A stretch of DNA of 22,457 nt from Firmicutes bacterium UBA3738 (GTDB taxonomy: Bacteria > Bacillota > Clostridia > Peptostreptococcales > Anaerovoracaceae), in contig DFGY01000050.1 in assembly GCA_002372505.1 (NCBI GenBank), positions 1 through 22,457 on the forward strand, read 5' to 3'. Shown here in pieces: positions 13,821 through 21,197 of the stretch; the first letter of the stretch is position 1; each line of letters opens with the position of its first letter. Under the pieces are notes generated by a model. The model was given only the letters and a program-made list of their open reading frames with translations, had not been told where the DNA came from and made no database searches. Position numbers and translations under genes: made by a program.

Positions 13821-13856
13821 CACTTATTAATACGTTTTTCGACTAGGCGAGTTAAC
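13821..13856 (-). promoter_or_regulatory. Candidate alternative-sigma promoter or operator (site 2 of 2)
   Basis: The minus strand reads GTTAAC, 16 nt, then CGTATTAATAAGTGAAAG, 54 nt before the GYSSK-repeat gene. It matches the site at 6951-6990, including an identical AAAACGTATTA core. GTTAAC itself is palindromic. Confidence 0.45.
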
Positions 13857-13881
13857 ATTTTTTCAAAAATTTTTTAAAAAT

Positions 13882-13905
13882 AAAAAACCCGTGTTTTCAC
13901 ACGGG
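13882..13905 (-). terminator. Rho-independent terminator after the Lin0512-family gene
   Basis: On the minus strand CCCGTGT-GAAA-ACACGGG forms a perfect 7-bp stem with a GAAA tetraloop followed by TTTTTTATTTTT. It ends the toxin-antitoxin/Lin0512 transcript. Confidence 0.93.
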
Positions 13906-13925
13906 CTCAACATCTCAATTTTCTT

Positions 13926-14291
13926 TTATTCTGCTACATCCACGTACACTGTCAGTACTACCAACGCGATGGTTATTTCTGTTTTCTCTGCGCCGTTAAG
14001 TGCGATGCCTTCCGGGTTGCCGCCGCCCTGGTGCATGTGGGCGTCCACTACCCACCAGGGTAGTTCATCGATTACTACCTGCGGATCTGCTTCTTCCGGA
14101 TGGGGTACGTAAATGTCTGCGCGGATTTTCGCTTCTTTCTTTCTGTCCTGAATGTCGAATATTTCAGATACTGCGGCCATGCAGCAGTGATGGATTGCGT
14201 CCTGTGTCGCCTTTCTGATTGCGTTGTTCTGGTCGCCGCCGTGCATGTCCACGCCCTGTCCGATTTCTATTACCAGTCTTTTAAATGCCAT
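13926..14291 (-). CDS. Lin0512 family protein
   Basis: This 121-residue protein matches the Lin0512 family: it opens FKRLVIEIGQGVDMHGGDQN, then AIRKATQDAIHHCCMAA, and has a VVDAHMHQGGG segment. Members are small cytosolic proteins of unknown function found in many Bacillota, about 110-120 residues long, so this is full length. AAGGAGG lies before the ATG. It starts only 15 nt after the ParE-type toxin gene and is probably the last gene of that transcript. Confidence 0.85.
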   Translation of the reverse strand: MAFKRLVIEIGQGVDMHGGDQNNAIRKATQDAIHHCCMAAVSEIFDIQDRKKEAKIRADIYVPHPEEADPQVVIDELPWWVVDAHMHQGGGNPEGIALNGAEKTEITIALVVLTVYVDVAE

Positions 14292-14306
14292 TTGATTGCC
14301 TCCTTC

Positions 14307-14633
14307 TTAATCTTCTTTCTCTGTTATTTGTTTGATTATATCCCGTCCACTATACATTACACGTATAATTGTTACCGTATATTCTTCATCATTGCAATGA
14401 TAGAAAATACAATAATTATCTACAGGGAACACTCTTATTTCCCTATCAATCCACGATCCTGTTTCATATATCCTATGACGCTTTGGAAAGGCTTCCAAAG
14501 TTTCAATGGCCTGCTCTAAACGGGTTAATTGTTTGCCCGCATTTCCAGGTGATAATAATTCGAAAGCTATATATTCGTAAGTACTTCGCAAATCCTTTTC
14601 AGCCTTATCGGAAATCATCACCTGATACTTCAT
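14307..14633 (-). CDS. RelE/ParE-family toxin
   Basis: This 108-residue protein shows the ParE/RelE fold pattern: YQVMISDKAEKDLRSTYEYI at the start, a central FPKRHRIYETGSW, REIRVFPVDNYCIFYHC, and a terminal VTIIRVMYSGRDI. Members are either mRNA interferases or gyrase poisons; which one cannot be told from sequence. Its start overlaps the antitoxin stop by ATGA, the usual coupled arrangement. Confidence 0.9.
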   Translation of the reverse strand: MKYQVMISDKAEKDLRSTYEYIAFELLSPGNAGKQLTRLEQAIETLEAFPKRHRIYETGSWIDREIRVFPVDNYCIFYHCNDEEYTVTIIRVMYSGRDIIKQITEKED

Positions 14634-14938
14634 ATGCCATACTCCTCACGAAGCTGCGCGAAAACGCTTTTGGCGGGTTTTACCCGACCGGCTTTCATGT
14701 CTTCGTAACCCTTTTCAAGTTCTCTGGAAAGATCCTCCTTTGTCATAGACGATAAATCAGGACTTGAGTCAGGAATGGTTACACTAAAGGGTAGGCCTTT
14801 GTGCAATATTATTTGCTTGTAGAACATATTGATTGCACCTGAAGCAGGCACGCCTAGGGCGAATAATATTTTTTCTGCTTCTTCTTTTACATCCGGCTCT
14901 ATTCTTGCGTATAAGTTTGCAGTTTTCTGTGCCATCAT
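14630..14938 (-). CDS. RelB/DinJ-family antitoxin
   Basis: This 102-residue protein opens with the RelB/DinJ ribbon-helix-helix: TANLYARIEPDVKEEAEKIL, then LGVPASGAINMFYKQII. It has an extended C-terminal toxin-wrapping tail. It would bind the toxin at 14307-14633 and repress its own promoter. Two adjacent ATGs share one GGAGGTG site; the second is equally plausible. Confidence 0.92.
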   Translation of the reverse strand: MMAQKTANLYARIEPDVKEEAEKILFALGVPASGAINMFYKQIILHKGLPFSVTIPDSSPDLSSMTKEDLSRELEKGYEDMKAGRVKPAKSVFAQLREEYGI

Positions 14939-14955
14939 GAATCACCTCCACCTTT

Positions 14956-14984
14956 ATTATACACATTTGTGCGGACAATCGCAA
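14956..14984 (-). promoter_or_regulatory. Promoter of the RelB/ParE operon
   Basis: TTGCGA (14979-14984), a 17-nt spacer and TATAAT (14956-14961) on the minus strand, directly upstream of the antitoxin and touching the end of the SanA/YdcF gene. Confidence 0.75.
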
Positions 14985-14986
14985 TA

Positions 14987-15634
14987 CTAGTGGGTCTCAT
15001 GTCCGTCGCCGTTCAGGTCGATTTTATCTCCCAGGAATGTAGGCTCGGGCTTCGCGATACACTGGAAGAAGTCCTTGTCTCGGGCGAAGACTTCCCTTAT
15101 GTCCCGGTTGAATTGCCCCATGTACTCTATGGGATCCGTACACACGCCTTCCACATTCATGCCCAGTCTCTGGCCGATGTACAGGGCTCTGTATTCGTGA
15201 TATTTCTGTGTCACCACGATGATCTTCTCGGCGCCGAAGATTTCTTTGGCTCTGTACATGGATTCATAGGTGGAAAAGCCTGCGTGGTCCAGGAAGATGT
15301 CCTTGTCCGGCACTCCGGCTTCCCTTGCATATTCCAGCATGACCTTGACTTCGTTATATTCCTGCTGGCCGTTATCTCCCGACATGAGAATCTTGGGAGC
15401 GGCTCCGGCTTTGTAAAGTTCGATTCCTTTCTTCAGTCTGTCCCTGAGCATGTGGGAAGGCGTACCGTCAGGCTTTACCTGGGCACCTAAAACCAGGATG
15501 CAGTCAGCTTTCTTCACATCCTTTTCCGAAACTATGTCCCGGCCGCCAATGCCCACGACTATGAAATTTATTCCAAGCACTGCGACGACAATACATACCG
15601 CCACAATGCACAACCATTTCCGTATTTTTTTCAT
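14987..15634 (-). CDS. SanA/YdcF-family (DUF218) membrane-anchored protein
   Basis: This 215-residue protein has a single N-terminal membrane anchor (KKIRKWLCIVAVCIVVAVLG) and a DUF218 domain facing outward: DCILVLGAQVKPDGTPS, RLKKGIELY, ILMSGDNG, then the AGFSTYESMYRAKEIFG and VVTQKYHEYRAL segments. SanA is linked to envelope permeability and vancomycin sensitivity in enterobacteria. No ribosome binding site precedes the ATG; instead TATAAT lies six bases upstream of it, so the mRNA may be leaderless. A diverged DUF218 domain also ends the TIR protein at 11009-12973. Confidence 0.9.
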   Translation of the reverse strand: MKKIRKWLCIVAVCIVVAVLGINFIVVGIGGRDIVSEKDVKKADCILVLGAQVKPDGTPSHMLRDRLKKGIELYKAGAAPKILMSGDNGQQEYNEVKVMLEYAREAGVPDKDIFLDHAGFSTYESMYRAKEIFGAEKIIVVTQKYHEYRALYIGQRLGMNVEGVCTDPIEYMGQFNRDIREVFARDKDFFQCIAKPEPTFLGDKIDLNGDGHETH

Positions 15635-15640
15635 TGTTTA

Positions 15641-15646
15641 ATTATA
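15641..15646 (-). promoter_or_regulatory. -10 element directly at the start of the SanA/YdcF gene
   Basis: TATAAT on the minus strand ends 6 nt before the ATG, which places the expected transcription start at the start codon itself. The -35 is not clear. Confidence 0.5.
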
Positions 15647-15725
15647 GCACATACCCTAAATATCTTGTCTGACTTTTTTGCGGTTGATATAGTACTTTTA
15701 GCATTCTAATACGACAAATATGTGC

Positions 15726-15731
15726 TATAAT
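15726..15731 (+). promoter_or_regulatory. -10 element of the serpin gene
   Basis: TATAAT on the plus strand lies about 36 nt before the serpin ATG. No good -35 is seen at the right distance, so activation by a regulator is possible. It is divergent from the SanA/YdcF promoter. Confidence 0.5.
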
Positions 15732-15767
15732 GTATATACTAGCTTGTGTTTAAAATAGGAGGGTCAA

Positions 15768-17240
15768 ATGAATATACAGATTGGTTACAAAAGAATCTTT
15801 GCACTTATACTGATTCCGTTTCTTTGTTTTGCTTTTTCCTTTAATCCGGCGATGGCCAAGGGGAAGGTCCCAAATCTTTCCACCAAAACAATCGTTTTAA
15901 AAGCAAAGAAAAGCAAGACTATCAAAGTGACGGGAACTTCAAAAAGCGTCAAATGGAAAGTCGTAGGCAAAAAGCTTGTTACCATCACTGCCAAAGGAAA
16001 GAAAAAGCATACGCTCGTCATCAAAGCGAAAAACAAGGCGGGGAAATGCTCCGTCCAAGCACGTGTAGGAAAGAAGACTTTGAAATGCAAAGTTACGGTA
16101 AAACTTTCCGGGAAGGTATCAAAGGACAAATTCGTCAATGCTTTTGACGATACTGCCTTTAGACTGCTTAAAGACGTAGCCAAAACTTCCAACGGAAACA
16201 TCCTCATCTCCCCCGATTCCATTATCACGGCACTTACAATGACCGGCAATGGTGCCGCGGGAAACACCCTTAAAGAGATGAAGTCCACCTTTGGGAATCT
16301 ATCCTTCCAGAAATACAACACATACCTTTACAAGCTTCACAAACGCATAAAGGAAGACAAGCACATTTCTTATCACTCGGCAAACTCCATCTGGTACAAG
16401 GCAGGCAATGTGACCCTCGCCGATAAATTTATAGAGACAAACAAGAAGTACCACAATGCAGAAATAAAGGGCGTAGCCTTCGACCAGTCAACAGTCCAGG
16501 ACATAAATAACTGGGTGTCTGATAATACCAAAGGTATGATTCCTAGTATTATTGATGAACTGAAGCCACCTATAAATCTGGCATTGATCAACGCCATAGC
16601 CTTTGAGGGAAAATGGGCAGACCAGTACACTTCAACTGTAAAACGCACCTTCACCCTGGGCAACGGAACAAAGAAAAAAGTTCCAATGCTCGAAGGAACC
16701 GAGGAATCCTATTTGACATTGAAGGGCGGCACAGGTTTCATCAAACCCTATGAAGGAGGCAGGCTTGCCTTCATGGGACTACTCCCACCCAAAGGCACTT
16801 CCGTTGACAACTATGTCAAGAAACTTAAAGGATTGGACTTTGCCAACGCCTATCTGAATAGGAAAACCACGAATATTAAAGTTGAGACACGCATGCCGGA
16901 GTTTAAGTACGACTACAACTGTTCCCTGAAAAACACCCTCGAACGCATGGGGATGAAACAGGCTTTCTCTCCCGGCAAAGCAAACTTCTCTCTCATGTTT
17001 GTACCATCGTCATTGCAGGGCAACATAGATAAAGTTATACACAAATCTCACATAGAATTGGACAAAAACGGAACAAAGGCCGCCGCGGTAACAGCCGTCC
17101 TGATAAAAGATATATCAGCTATTGTCCCGGATAAGAAGATAATCAAAAAGAAAGTTTATCTAAACAGACCTTTCGTTTACTGCATTATAGACACAAAAAC
17201 AGGCATTCCTCTGTTCCTGGGAATCCTGCGTGACCTGTAA
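15768..17240 (+). CDS. Secreted serpin with N-terminal Ig-like domain
   Basis: This 490-residue protein has a signal peptide (hydrophobic 10-25, cleavage near AMA-K at 30), a Lys-rich Ig-like (Big-type) domain at about 35-112, and a complete serpin domain at 120-490. Serpin hallmarks are NILISPDSI at 144-152, LINAIAFEGKWA at 273-284, and the C-terminal NRPFVY and LFLGIL. The hinge DKNGTKAAAVTAV at 432-444, with small residues at P12-P9, fits an inhibitory serpin. Counting from Gly435 as P15 puts P1-P1' at Ile449-Ser450, though the loop is about eight residues longer than in antitrypsin on the P' side. Gut bacteria use serpins against host or competitor proteases. AGGAGG precedes the ATG. Confidence 0.95.
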   Translation: MNIQIGYKRIFALILIPFLCFAFSFNPAMAKGKVPNLSTKTIVLKAKKSKTIKVTGTSKSVKWKVVGKKLVTITAKGKKKHTLVIKAKNKAGKCSVQARVGKKTLKCKVTVKLSGKVSKDKFVNAFDDTAFRLLKDVAKTSNGNILISPDSIITALTMTGNGAAGNTLKEMKSTFGNLSFQKYNTYLYKLHKRIKEDKHISYHSANSIWYKAGNVTLADKFIETNKKYHNAEIKGVAFDQSTVQDINNWVSDNTKGMIPSIIDELKPPINLALINAIAFEGKWADQYTSTVKRTFTLGNGTKKKVPMLEGTEESYLTLKGGTGFIKPYEGGRLAFMGLLPPKGTSVDNYVKKLKGLDFANAYLNRKTTNIKVETRMPEFKYDYNCSLKNTLERMGMKQAFSPGKANFSLMFVPSSLQGNIDKVIHKSHIELDKNGTKAAAVTAVLIKDISAIVPDKKIIKKKVYLNRPFVYCIIDTKTGIPLFLGILRDL

Positions 17241-17267
17241 GCAGTGCCTGAATGCTCCCGGTGAATG

Positions 17268-17999
17268 CTACTGGCCGGACTTAATTTCAGTATATCCATC
17301 CGGAAGGTCGAAGGTGCCTTCCGGTACTTTTGATTTAAAGTCCGTCACCGTCATTACCAGGCGGCCTGCCAGTCTGCCTGAGTCCTTGTTTCTCTGCTCC
17401 GATACAACTCCTACAAGCTCGCCTTCCTCATCCACGTAATATTCCGTTCTGTTTACCATGACCATCCCTTCCTCGGTGGTCTCCTTTTCGAAGATGTCGC
17501 ACTGGCACTTCTTGTCGTCGAACTTCTTTTCCTCGGTCTTCTTGTATCCGTTGCGGGGCGCGTAGGCATCGGTGATCTCGTCTACGTTTCCCGTTTCCTT
17601 CATTTTATAATACTGCTTGTTCTGAATATCGTAGTAATAGAAGTAGCCGTCCAGGTTGTACTGGAGGGATTGGTTGGCGTCGGAGGACACGAACTTCTTC
17701 GTCCCGTCCTGGGCGATGGTCTGCACGTCCCGGAATACGTCGTCCGAGCCTGCGGTTTTCTGTTCTGACTCAATGGTCATGTAGTACTCGCTCTTGTCGC
17801 TAGTAAGAAGGTCTACGTATTTCTTTGCAACTCCGTCCTGAACCTGGTGCTCTTCACCCGGGTCCGCGGCTGAGCCGGACTCTTCCGCCTCGCAGGCGGA
17901 AAGGGCAAAGGCCGCCAGGCATATTGCGAGAATCATGAGCAGGGATAAGGCCCCTCTTCTGCCAATACTGTATTTTGTCGTTTCGTTATTCGATCTCAT
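17268..17999 (-). CDS. Putative lipoprotein, 243 aa
   Basis: The start at 17999 gives a basic N-terminus, a hydrophobic stretch and a lipobox-like LSAC near residue 35, followed by an acidic linker, so this is an exported lipid-anchored protein. The body is rich in Tyr, Lys and Asp (YYMTIESEQK, YFYYYDIQNKQYYKM) with several beta-strand-like segments and a C-terminal EGTFDLPDGY, as in LolA/LppX-like lipoproteins; this likeness is tentative. It starts 7 nt after the HisD-family gene and is probably translated from the same mRNA. It converges with the serpin gene, 27 nt apart, with no visible terminator. Confidence 0.75.
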   Translation of the reverse strand: MRSNNETTKYSIGRRGALSLLMILAICLAAFALSACEAEESGSAADPGEEHQVQDGVAKKYVDLLTSDKSEYYMTIESEQKTAGSDDVFRDVQTIAQDGTKKFVSSDANQSLQYNLDGYFYYYDIQNKQYYKMKETGNVDEITDAYAPRNGYKKTEEKKFDDKKCQCDIFEKETTEEGMVMVNRTEYYVDEEGELVGVVSEQRNKDSGRLAGRLVMTVTDFKSKVPEGTFDLPDGYTEIKSGQ

Positions 18000-18006
18000 T
18001 TCTATA

Positions 18007-19278
18007 TTAGTCCTTTTCTTTGCGTCTGAGTTCTGCTGCTGCTTTGTGAGCCGCAAGGCCTTCGCGATCTGCCAGTCTGCTTACCAGTGGCGCCAGGGCT
18101 GCGCTGGCTTCCTCGGTCATACTCTGATCCGTGCACACTTTAAGGAAGGTGCCGACCCACACTCCCCCCGTGTATCTGGCTGCGCCTAGTGTGGGAAGTG
18201 TATGGTTGGTTCCCGATGCGTAGTCTCCGAAGACCTCGGCTGTATTCTGTCCCAGGAAGAGGGAACCGTAATTTCTAAGCTTTTCTTTTATCTCATCCGG
18301 GTTCTTTGTGCATACTTCCAGATGCTCCGGTGCGTAATCGTTTGCATACTTTATGGCTTCTTCCATGTTATCTGCCAGGAGCACTTCGCCGTAGTCCGCC
18401 CAAGACTTGGCTGCGATATCTGCAGTGGGAAGGACTGAAAGCTGGCGCTCCACTTCGGCTATTACTGCCTTTGCAGACTCTTCGGAAGTGGTGACGTAGA
18501 TACCCTTGGCCACAAAGTCATGCTCTGACTGGGCTAGAAGGTCAGCGGCTACAACTGTTGGATTTGCTGTTTCATCGCCTATTACCAATACTTCGCTCGG
18601 GCCTGCGAGAAAGTCTATTCCTACCTGACCGTAGCACTGGCGTTTGGCCTCGGTTACGAAGCTATTCCCCGGGCCGACAATCATGTCCACCGGCGCCATG
18701 GACTCCGTTCCGTAGGAAGCCGCGGCAATTGCCTGGGCGCCGCCTACTGCGTAGACTTCATTTACGCCGGCCACGTCCATTGCCACCAGAGTGTAAGGGT
18801 TTACTTTATCTGTGCCTTTTCCCACCGGTGAGCAAGCGATTACTCTTCCGGCTCCTGCCACCTTGGCCGGTATACCCAGCATGAGGGCTGTGGAAAAGAG
18901 AGGATAACTACCTCCGGGCACGTAGCAGCACACGGAGTCTACGGGAATGATTCTGTGACCCAGGCTGATTCCCGGCTCCGGCTCAAAGCCTTCCAGACTG
19001 CTGAATGCGTTTTTCTGAGCCTGGGCGAAGGCCTTTATGTGCTCGGCCGCCATCTTTATATCCGCCACATCCTCTTCAGGTACGGCAGCGTAAGCCTGGG
19101 CGATTTCTTCTTCCGTCACTCTGATGCCTGTGCGCTTTGAGTCGTCAAACTTTGCAGCGTACTCCAGCAGAGCCTTGTCTCCTTCCGCTCTTACTTTATC
19201 TATTATGCTTTTTACATCTGATGTGAGAGTCTCGGCGTTGGCCAGAGTCCTCTCCATTGCACTTTTTATTTCCTTCAT
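18007..19278 (-). CDS. hisD: Histidinol dehydrogenase family protein (HisD/HpsN-like)
   Basis: This 423-residue NAD-dependent dehydrogenase has all HisD metal and catalytic residues: Gln250 and His253 in AQSEHD, Glu318-His319 in APEHLEV, Asp352 in FGDYASG, and His411 near the end. True HisD converts L-histidinol to L-histidine. However, YVPGGSYPLFSTALM at about 119-133 and GTNHTLPT with ARYTGGVWVGTFLK at about 356-380 look more like the HpsN branch, which oxidises 2,3-dihydroxypropanesulfonate, than like classical HisD (GPNHVLPT, ARFSSPLSV). No other his gene is nearby; its neighbours are an L,D-transpeptidase (17 nt upstream) and a lipoprotein. Family membership is certain, the substrate is not. 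Confidence 0.88.
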   Translation of the reverse strand: MKEIKSAMERTLANAETLTSDVKSIIDKVRAEGDKALLEYAAKFDDSKRTGIRVTEEEIAQAYAAVPEEDVADIKMAAEHIKAFAQAQKNAFSSLEGFEPEPGISLGHRIIPVDSVCCYVPGGSYPLFSTALMLGIPAKVAGAGRVIACSPVGKGTDKVNPYTLVAMDVAGVNEVYAVGGAQAIAAASYGTESMAPVDMIVGPGNSFVTEAKRQCYGQVGIDFLAGPSEVLVIGDETANPTVVAADLLAQSEHDFVAKGIYVTTSEESAKAVIAEVERQLSVLPTADIAAKSWADYGEVLLADNMEEAIKYANDYAPEHLEVCTKNPDEIKEKLRNYGSLFLGQNTAEVFGDYASGTNHTLPTLGAARYTGGVWVGTFLKVCTDQSMTEEASAALAPLVSRLADREGLAAHKAAAELRRKEKD

Positions 19279-19295
19279 TATTTTCCTTCTCCAGG

Positions 19296-20447
19296 CTACT
19301 CTTCCTGTGGCACCTCATTTACAGTTATGGTAATTGTCTTTTTGCCGACTTTCTTGGAATAAGTCTTGTTGGCAGCCTTGTAGGTCACCGTATATTCCCC
19401 GGCCTGCTCGAAGACGAATTTCTTTGCCTTGCTGAATGAAATGTTTTCAGCTACCACTTCGCCATCGGGATTTGTAATGGTTACTATTATTGCGCTGGTT
19501 CTATTTGTGCCGTCCTTTTGCTTGGCGCTTACGCCCTTGACTGCATTGGTGTCGCCTACTTCTACAGTTCTGCTCTTCGCCGTAATTGTCGGCTTGCTGT
19601 TGTCAGCTACTGTGAATGTTACTGTCTTGCTGGCGTCTTTCGCGTATGGAGAAGATACGGAATATTTAACCTTCACTTTTCCGGTCTTCTTGGTCGGCAG
19701 CTTCTTTACGGTCTTCCACCTGCCGCCGATAAGTACTTTTGCTTTCACATTGCCGGAGAGATCCTGGAGGGCATTAGGGTTGAAAGCGCTTACTCCCTTC
19801 TTTAAGCTGTAGCTCGTCTTCCAGCCAACAGTCTTGCCTTTGGCTTTGATCTGCACCTTCTTCAGCCGGAAGTTAGGATTGCGCTTGTCGGGATCCGTCG
19901 GGTCCCAGCCCCTTACCACTTTGCCTATTCTTTTTGGCTTTCCTTTGGGGGCCTTTACATCGTAGGCAATTCTTACCTTTGTGCCACGCTTGCAATTATC
20001 ATAAACCCATTTGACGTCAATTGTGGCCATGCGCACGCAGCCGTGGCTGGCGGCTCTTCCAAGTTTCGCGTATTCCTTGGCGCTCTGGGAATTCTTGCTT
20101 CTATTGTGATACCAGACGGAATGGAACCAGATGCTACCGGTTATGACAGTGCAGTACTGCCCCCAGCAATCTCCCATGAGATATCCCCATCTGTGCTTAT
20201 TTCCGAGGCTGAATGTGCCGTTGGGCGTTCTGCCGAAGGTGCCTACGGAGCAGAGCATGGTCCTTGCATATTTCCATTTGCCGTTAACTTTTTTATATGC
20301 CACAACTACATTTTTCTTCTGGCTGATTTCCAGTTTGTAAGTGGGCTTTGCCTTGGCGCTGGCCTTTTCTGCCGTAATGGGCCCGGACATGGTGAACACC
20401 ATTGTAATTGCCAGAACTATGGCTGCTACCTTTCTGCTTGTATTCAC
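19296..20447 (-). CDS. Secreted L,D-transpeptidase (YkuD) with C-terminal Ig-like domains
   Basis: This 383-residue protein has a signal peptide (about 1-31) and a YkuD domain (about 36-165) with catalytic Cys137 in ASHGCVRM and the upstream His109 in IWFHS. Such enzymes make 3-3 cross-links in peptidoglycan or attach proteins to it, outside the membrane. The remaining 200 residues are Lys/Thr-rich beta-strand repeats resembling Ig-like modules (TITAKSRTVEVGD, then YTVTYKAANKTYSKKVG). The start codon is GTG, with AAAGGATG seven bases upstream. It heads a probable operon with the HisD-family and lipoprotein genes. Confidence 0.93.
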   Translation of the reverse strand: MNTSRKVAAIVLAITMVFTMSGPITAEKASAKAKPTYKLEISQKKNVVVAYKKVNGKWKYARTMLCSVGTFGRTPNGTFSLGNKHRWGYLMGDCWGQYCTVITGSIWFHSVWYHNRSKNSQSAKEYAKLGRAASHGCVRMATIDVKWVYDNCKRGTKVRIAYDVKAPKGKPKRIGKVVRGWDPTDPDKRNPNFRLKKVQIKAKGKTVGWKTSYSLKKGVSAFNPNALQDLSGNVKAKVLIGGRWKTVKKLPTKKTGKVKVKYSVSSPYAKDASKTVTFTVADNSKPTITAKSRTVEVGDTNAVKGVSAKQKDGTNRTSAIIVTITNPDGEVVAENISFSKAKKFVFEQAGEYTVTYKAANKTYSKKVGKKTITITVNEVPQEE

Positions 20448-20491
20448 GTTACTTCATCCTTTCGGTTTTACCTTAAATCTTGTCCACTCAT

Positions 20492-20519
20492 TCTATACCA
20501 ATGAATATTGGCAAGTCAA
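20492..20519 (-). promoter_or_regulatory. Promoter of the L,D-transpeptidase operon
   Basis: TTGACT (20514-20519), a 16-nt spacer and TATAGA (20492-20497) on the minus strand, about 45 nt before the GTG start. Confidence 0.7.
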
Positions 20520-20569
20520 AAAATCCTTTGCAAATGGAAAATATTTTTTTGCCTCGGGCATAATTATGG

Positions 20570-20575
20570 TATAAT
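20570..20575 (+). promoter_or_regulatory. -10 element of the Phd/ParE operon
   Basis: TATAAT on the plus strand, 21 nt before the antitoxin ATG, with a poor -35 (TTTTGC at 20547-20552, 17-nt spacing). Autoregulation by the antitoxin is expected for this family. Confidence 0.55.
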
Positions 20576-20596
20576 TAGCCCACGGAGGTAATGCTT

Positions 20597-20857
20597 ATGC
20601 CTAGAATAGTACCAATTAAGGATTTGAAAAACACAGCTGCAATATCAGAATTATGTCACAGAGTCAGCGAGCCGGTCTTTGTAACAAAAAATGGCTATGA
20701 AGATATGGTTATGATGAGTATGGAGGCTTATGAGAGATTGCTTAAAAAGTTTGAGCTATACAGCTCTCTTCTCCTCTCTGAAAAGGAATTCAATGCAGGA
20801 AACTATAAAGAAGCTAATGCTTCTCTATCTGATATAAGGAGCAAGTATGGGCTTTAG
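20597..20857 (+). CDS. Phd/YefM-family antitoxin
   Basis: This 86-residue protein opens with PRIVPIKDLKNTAAISELCH and then EPVFVTKNGYEDMVMMSMEAYERL, the classic Phd/YefM N-terminal DNA-binding layout, followed by a flexible C-terminal toxin-binding tail. The ATG at 20597 is preferred over 20591, because the GGAGG lies 8 nt before it and only 2 nt before the other. It overlaps the toxin gene by 11 nt. Confidence 0.9.
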   Translation: MPRIVPIKDLKNTAAISELCHRVSEPVFVTKNGYEDMVMMSMEAYERLLKKFELYSSLLLSEKEFNAGNYKEANASLSDIRSKYGL

Positions 20858-21158
20858 TCTGATTATTTCTCATAGCGCGGAGGCTAAAATTGACAGCATC
20901 ATCCGCTACATTGCTATAGAATTATCTAATCCCACAGCCGCCCGAAATGTTCTTAACGACATTGAAAAGGCATATGTTAAACTGGAAAATAGCGCAGACG
21001 TTTTCCCTCTTTGCTATGACCCAGTTCTTTTTGAAAGAGGGTATCACAAGTATATTCTACCAAAGCACGATTATGTGATAATATACAGCATAAGAGATAA
21101 TACTGTTTTTATTTCCGGCATTTTTCATATGTTGGAAGACTACGCAAATAAATTTTAA
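20847..21158 (+). CDS. ParE/RelE-family toxin
   Basis: This 103-residue protein has the ParE/RelE pattern SLIISHSAEAKIDSIIRYIA, then NPTAARNVLNDIEKAY, a central CYDPVLFERGYHKYIL and a terminal DYVIIYSI...VFISGIFHMLEDY. It is paired with the Phd-type antitoxin by an 11-nt overlap, with AAGGAG upstream of the ATG inside the antitoxin coding region. It is unrelated in detail to the other toxin at 14307-14633. Confidence 0.9.
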   Translation: MGFSLIISHSAEAKIDSIIRYIAIELSNPTAARNVLNDIEKAYVKLENSADVFPLCYDPVLFERGYHKYILPKHDYVIIYSIRDNTVFISGIFHMLEDYANKF

Positions 21159-21197
21159 CTAACGTTTACACGTTTAATAAGAAAGGAGTCTAATAAT

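Noticed and set aside
15785..16321. Long antisense ORF opposite the serpin signal and Ig-like region
   Set aside because: It mirrors the Lys-rich codons of the serpin gene, lacks a ribosome binding site and matches no family.
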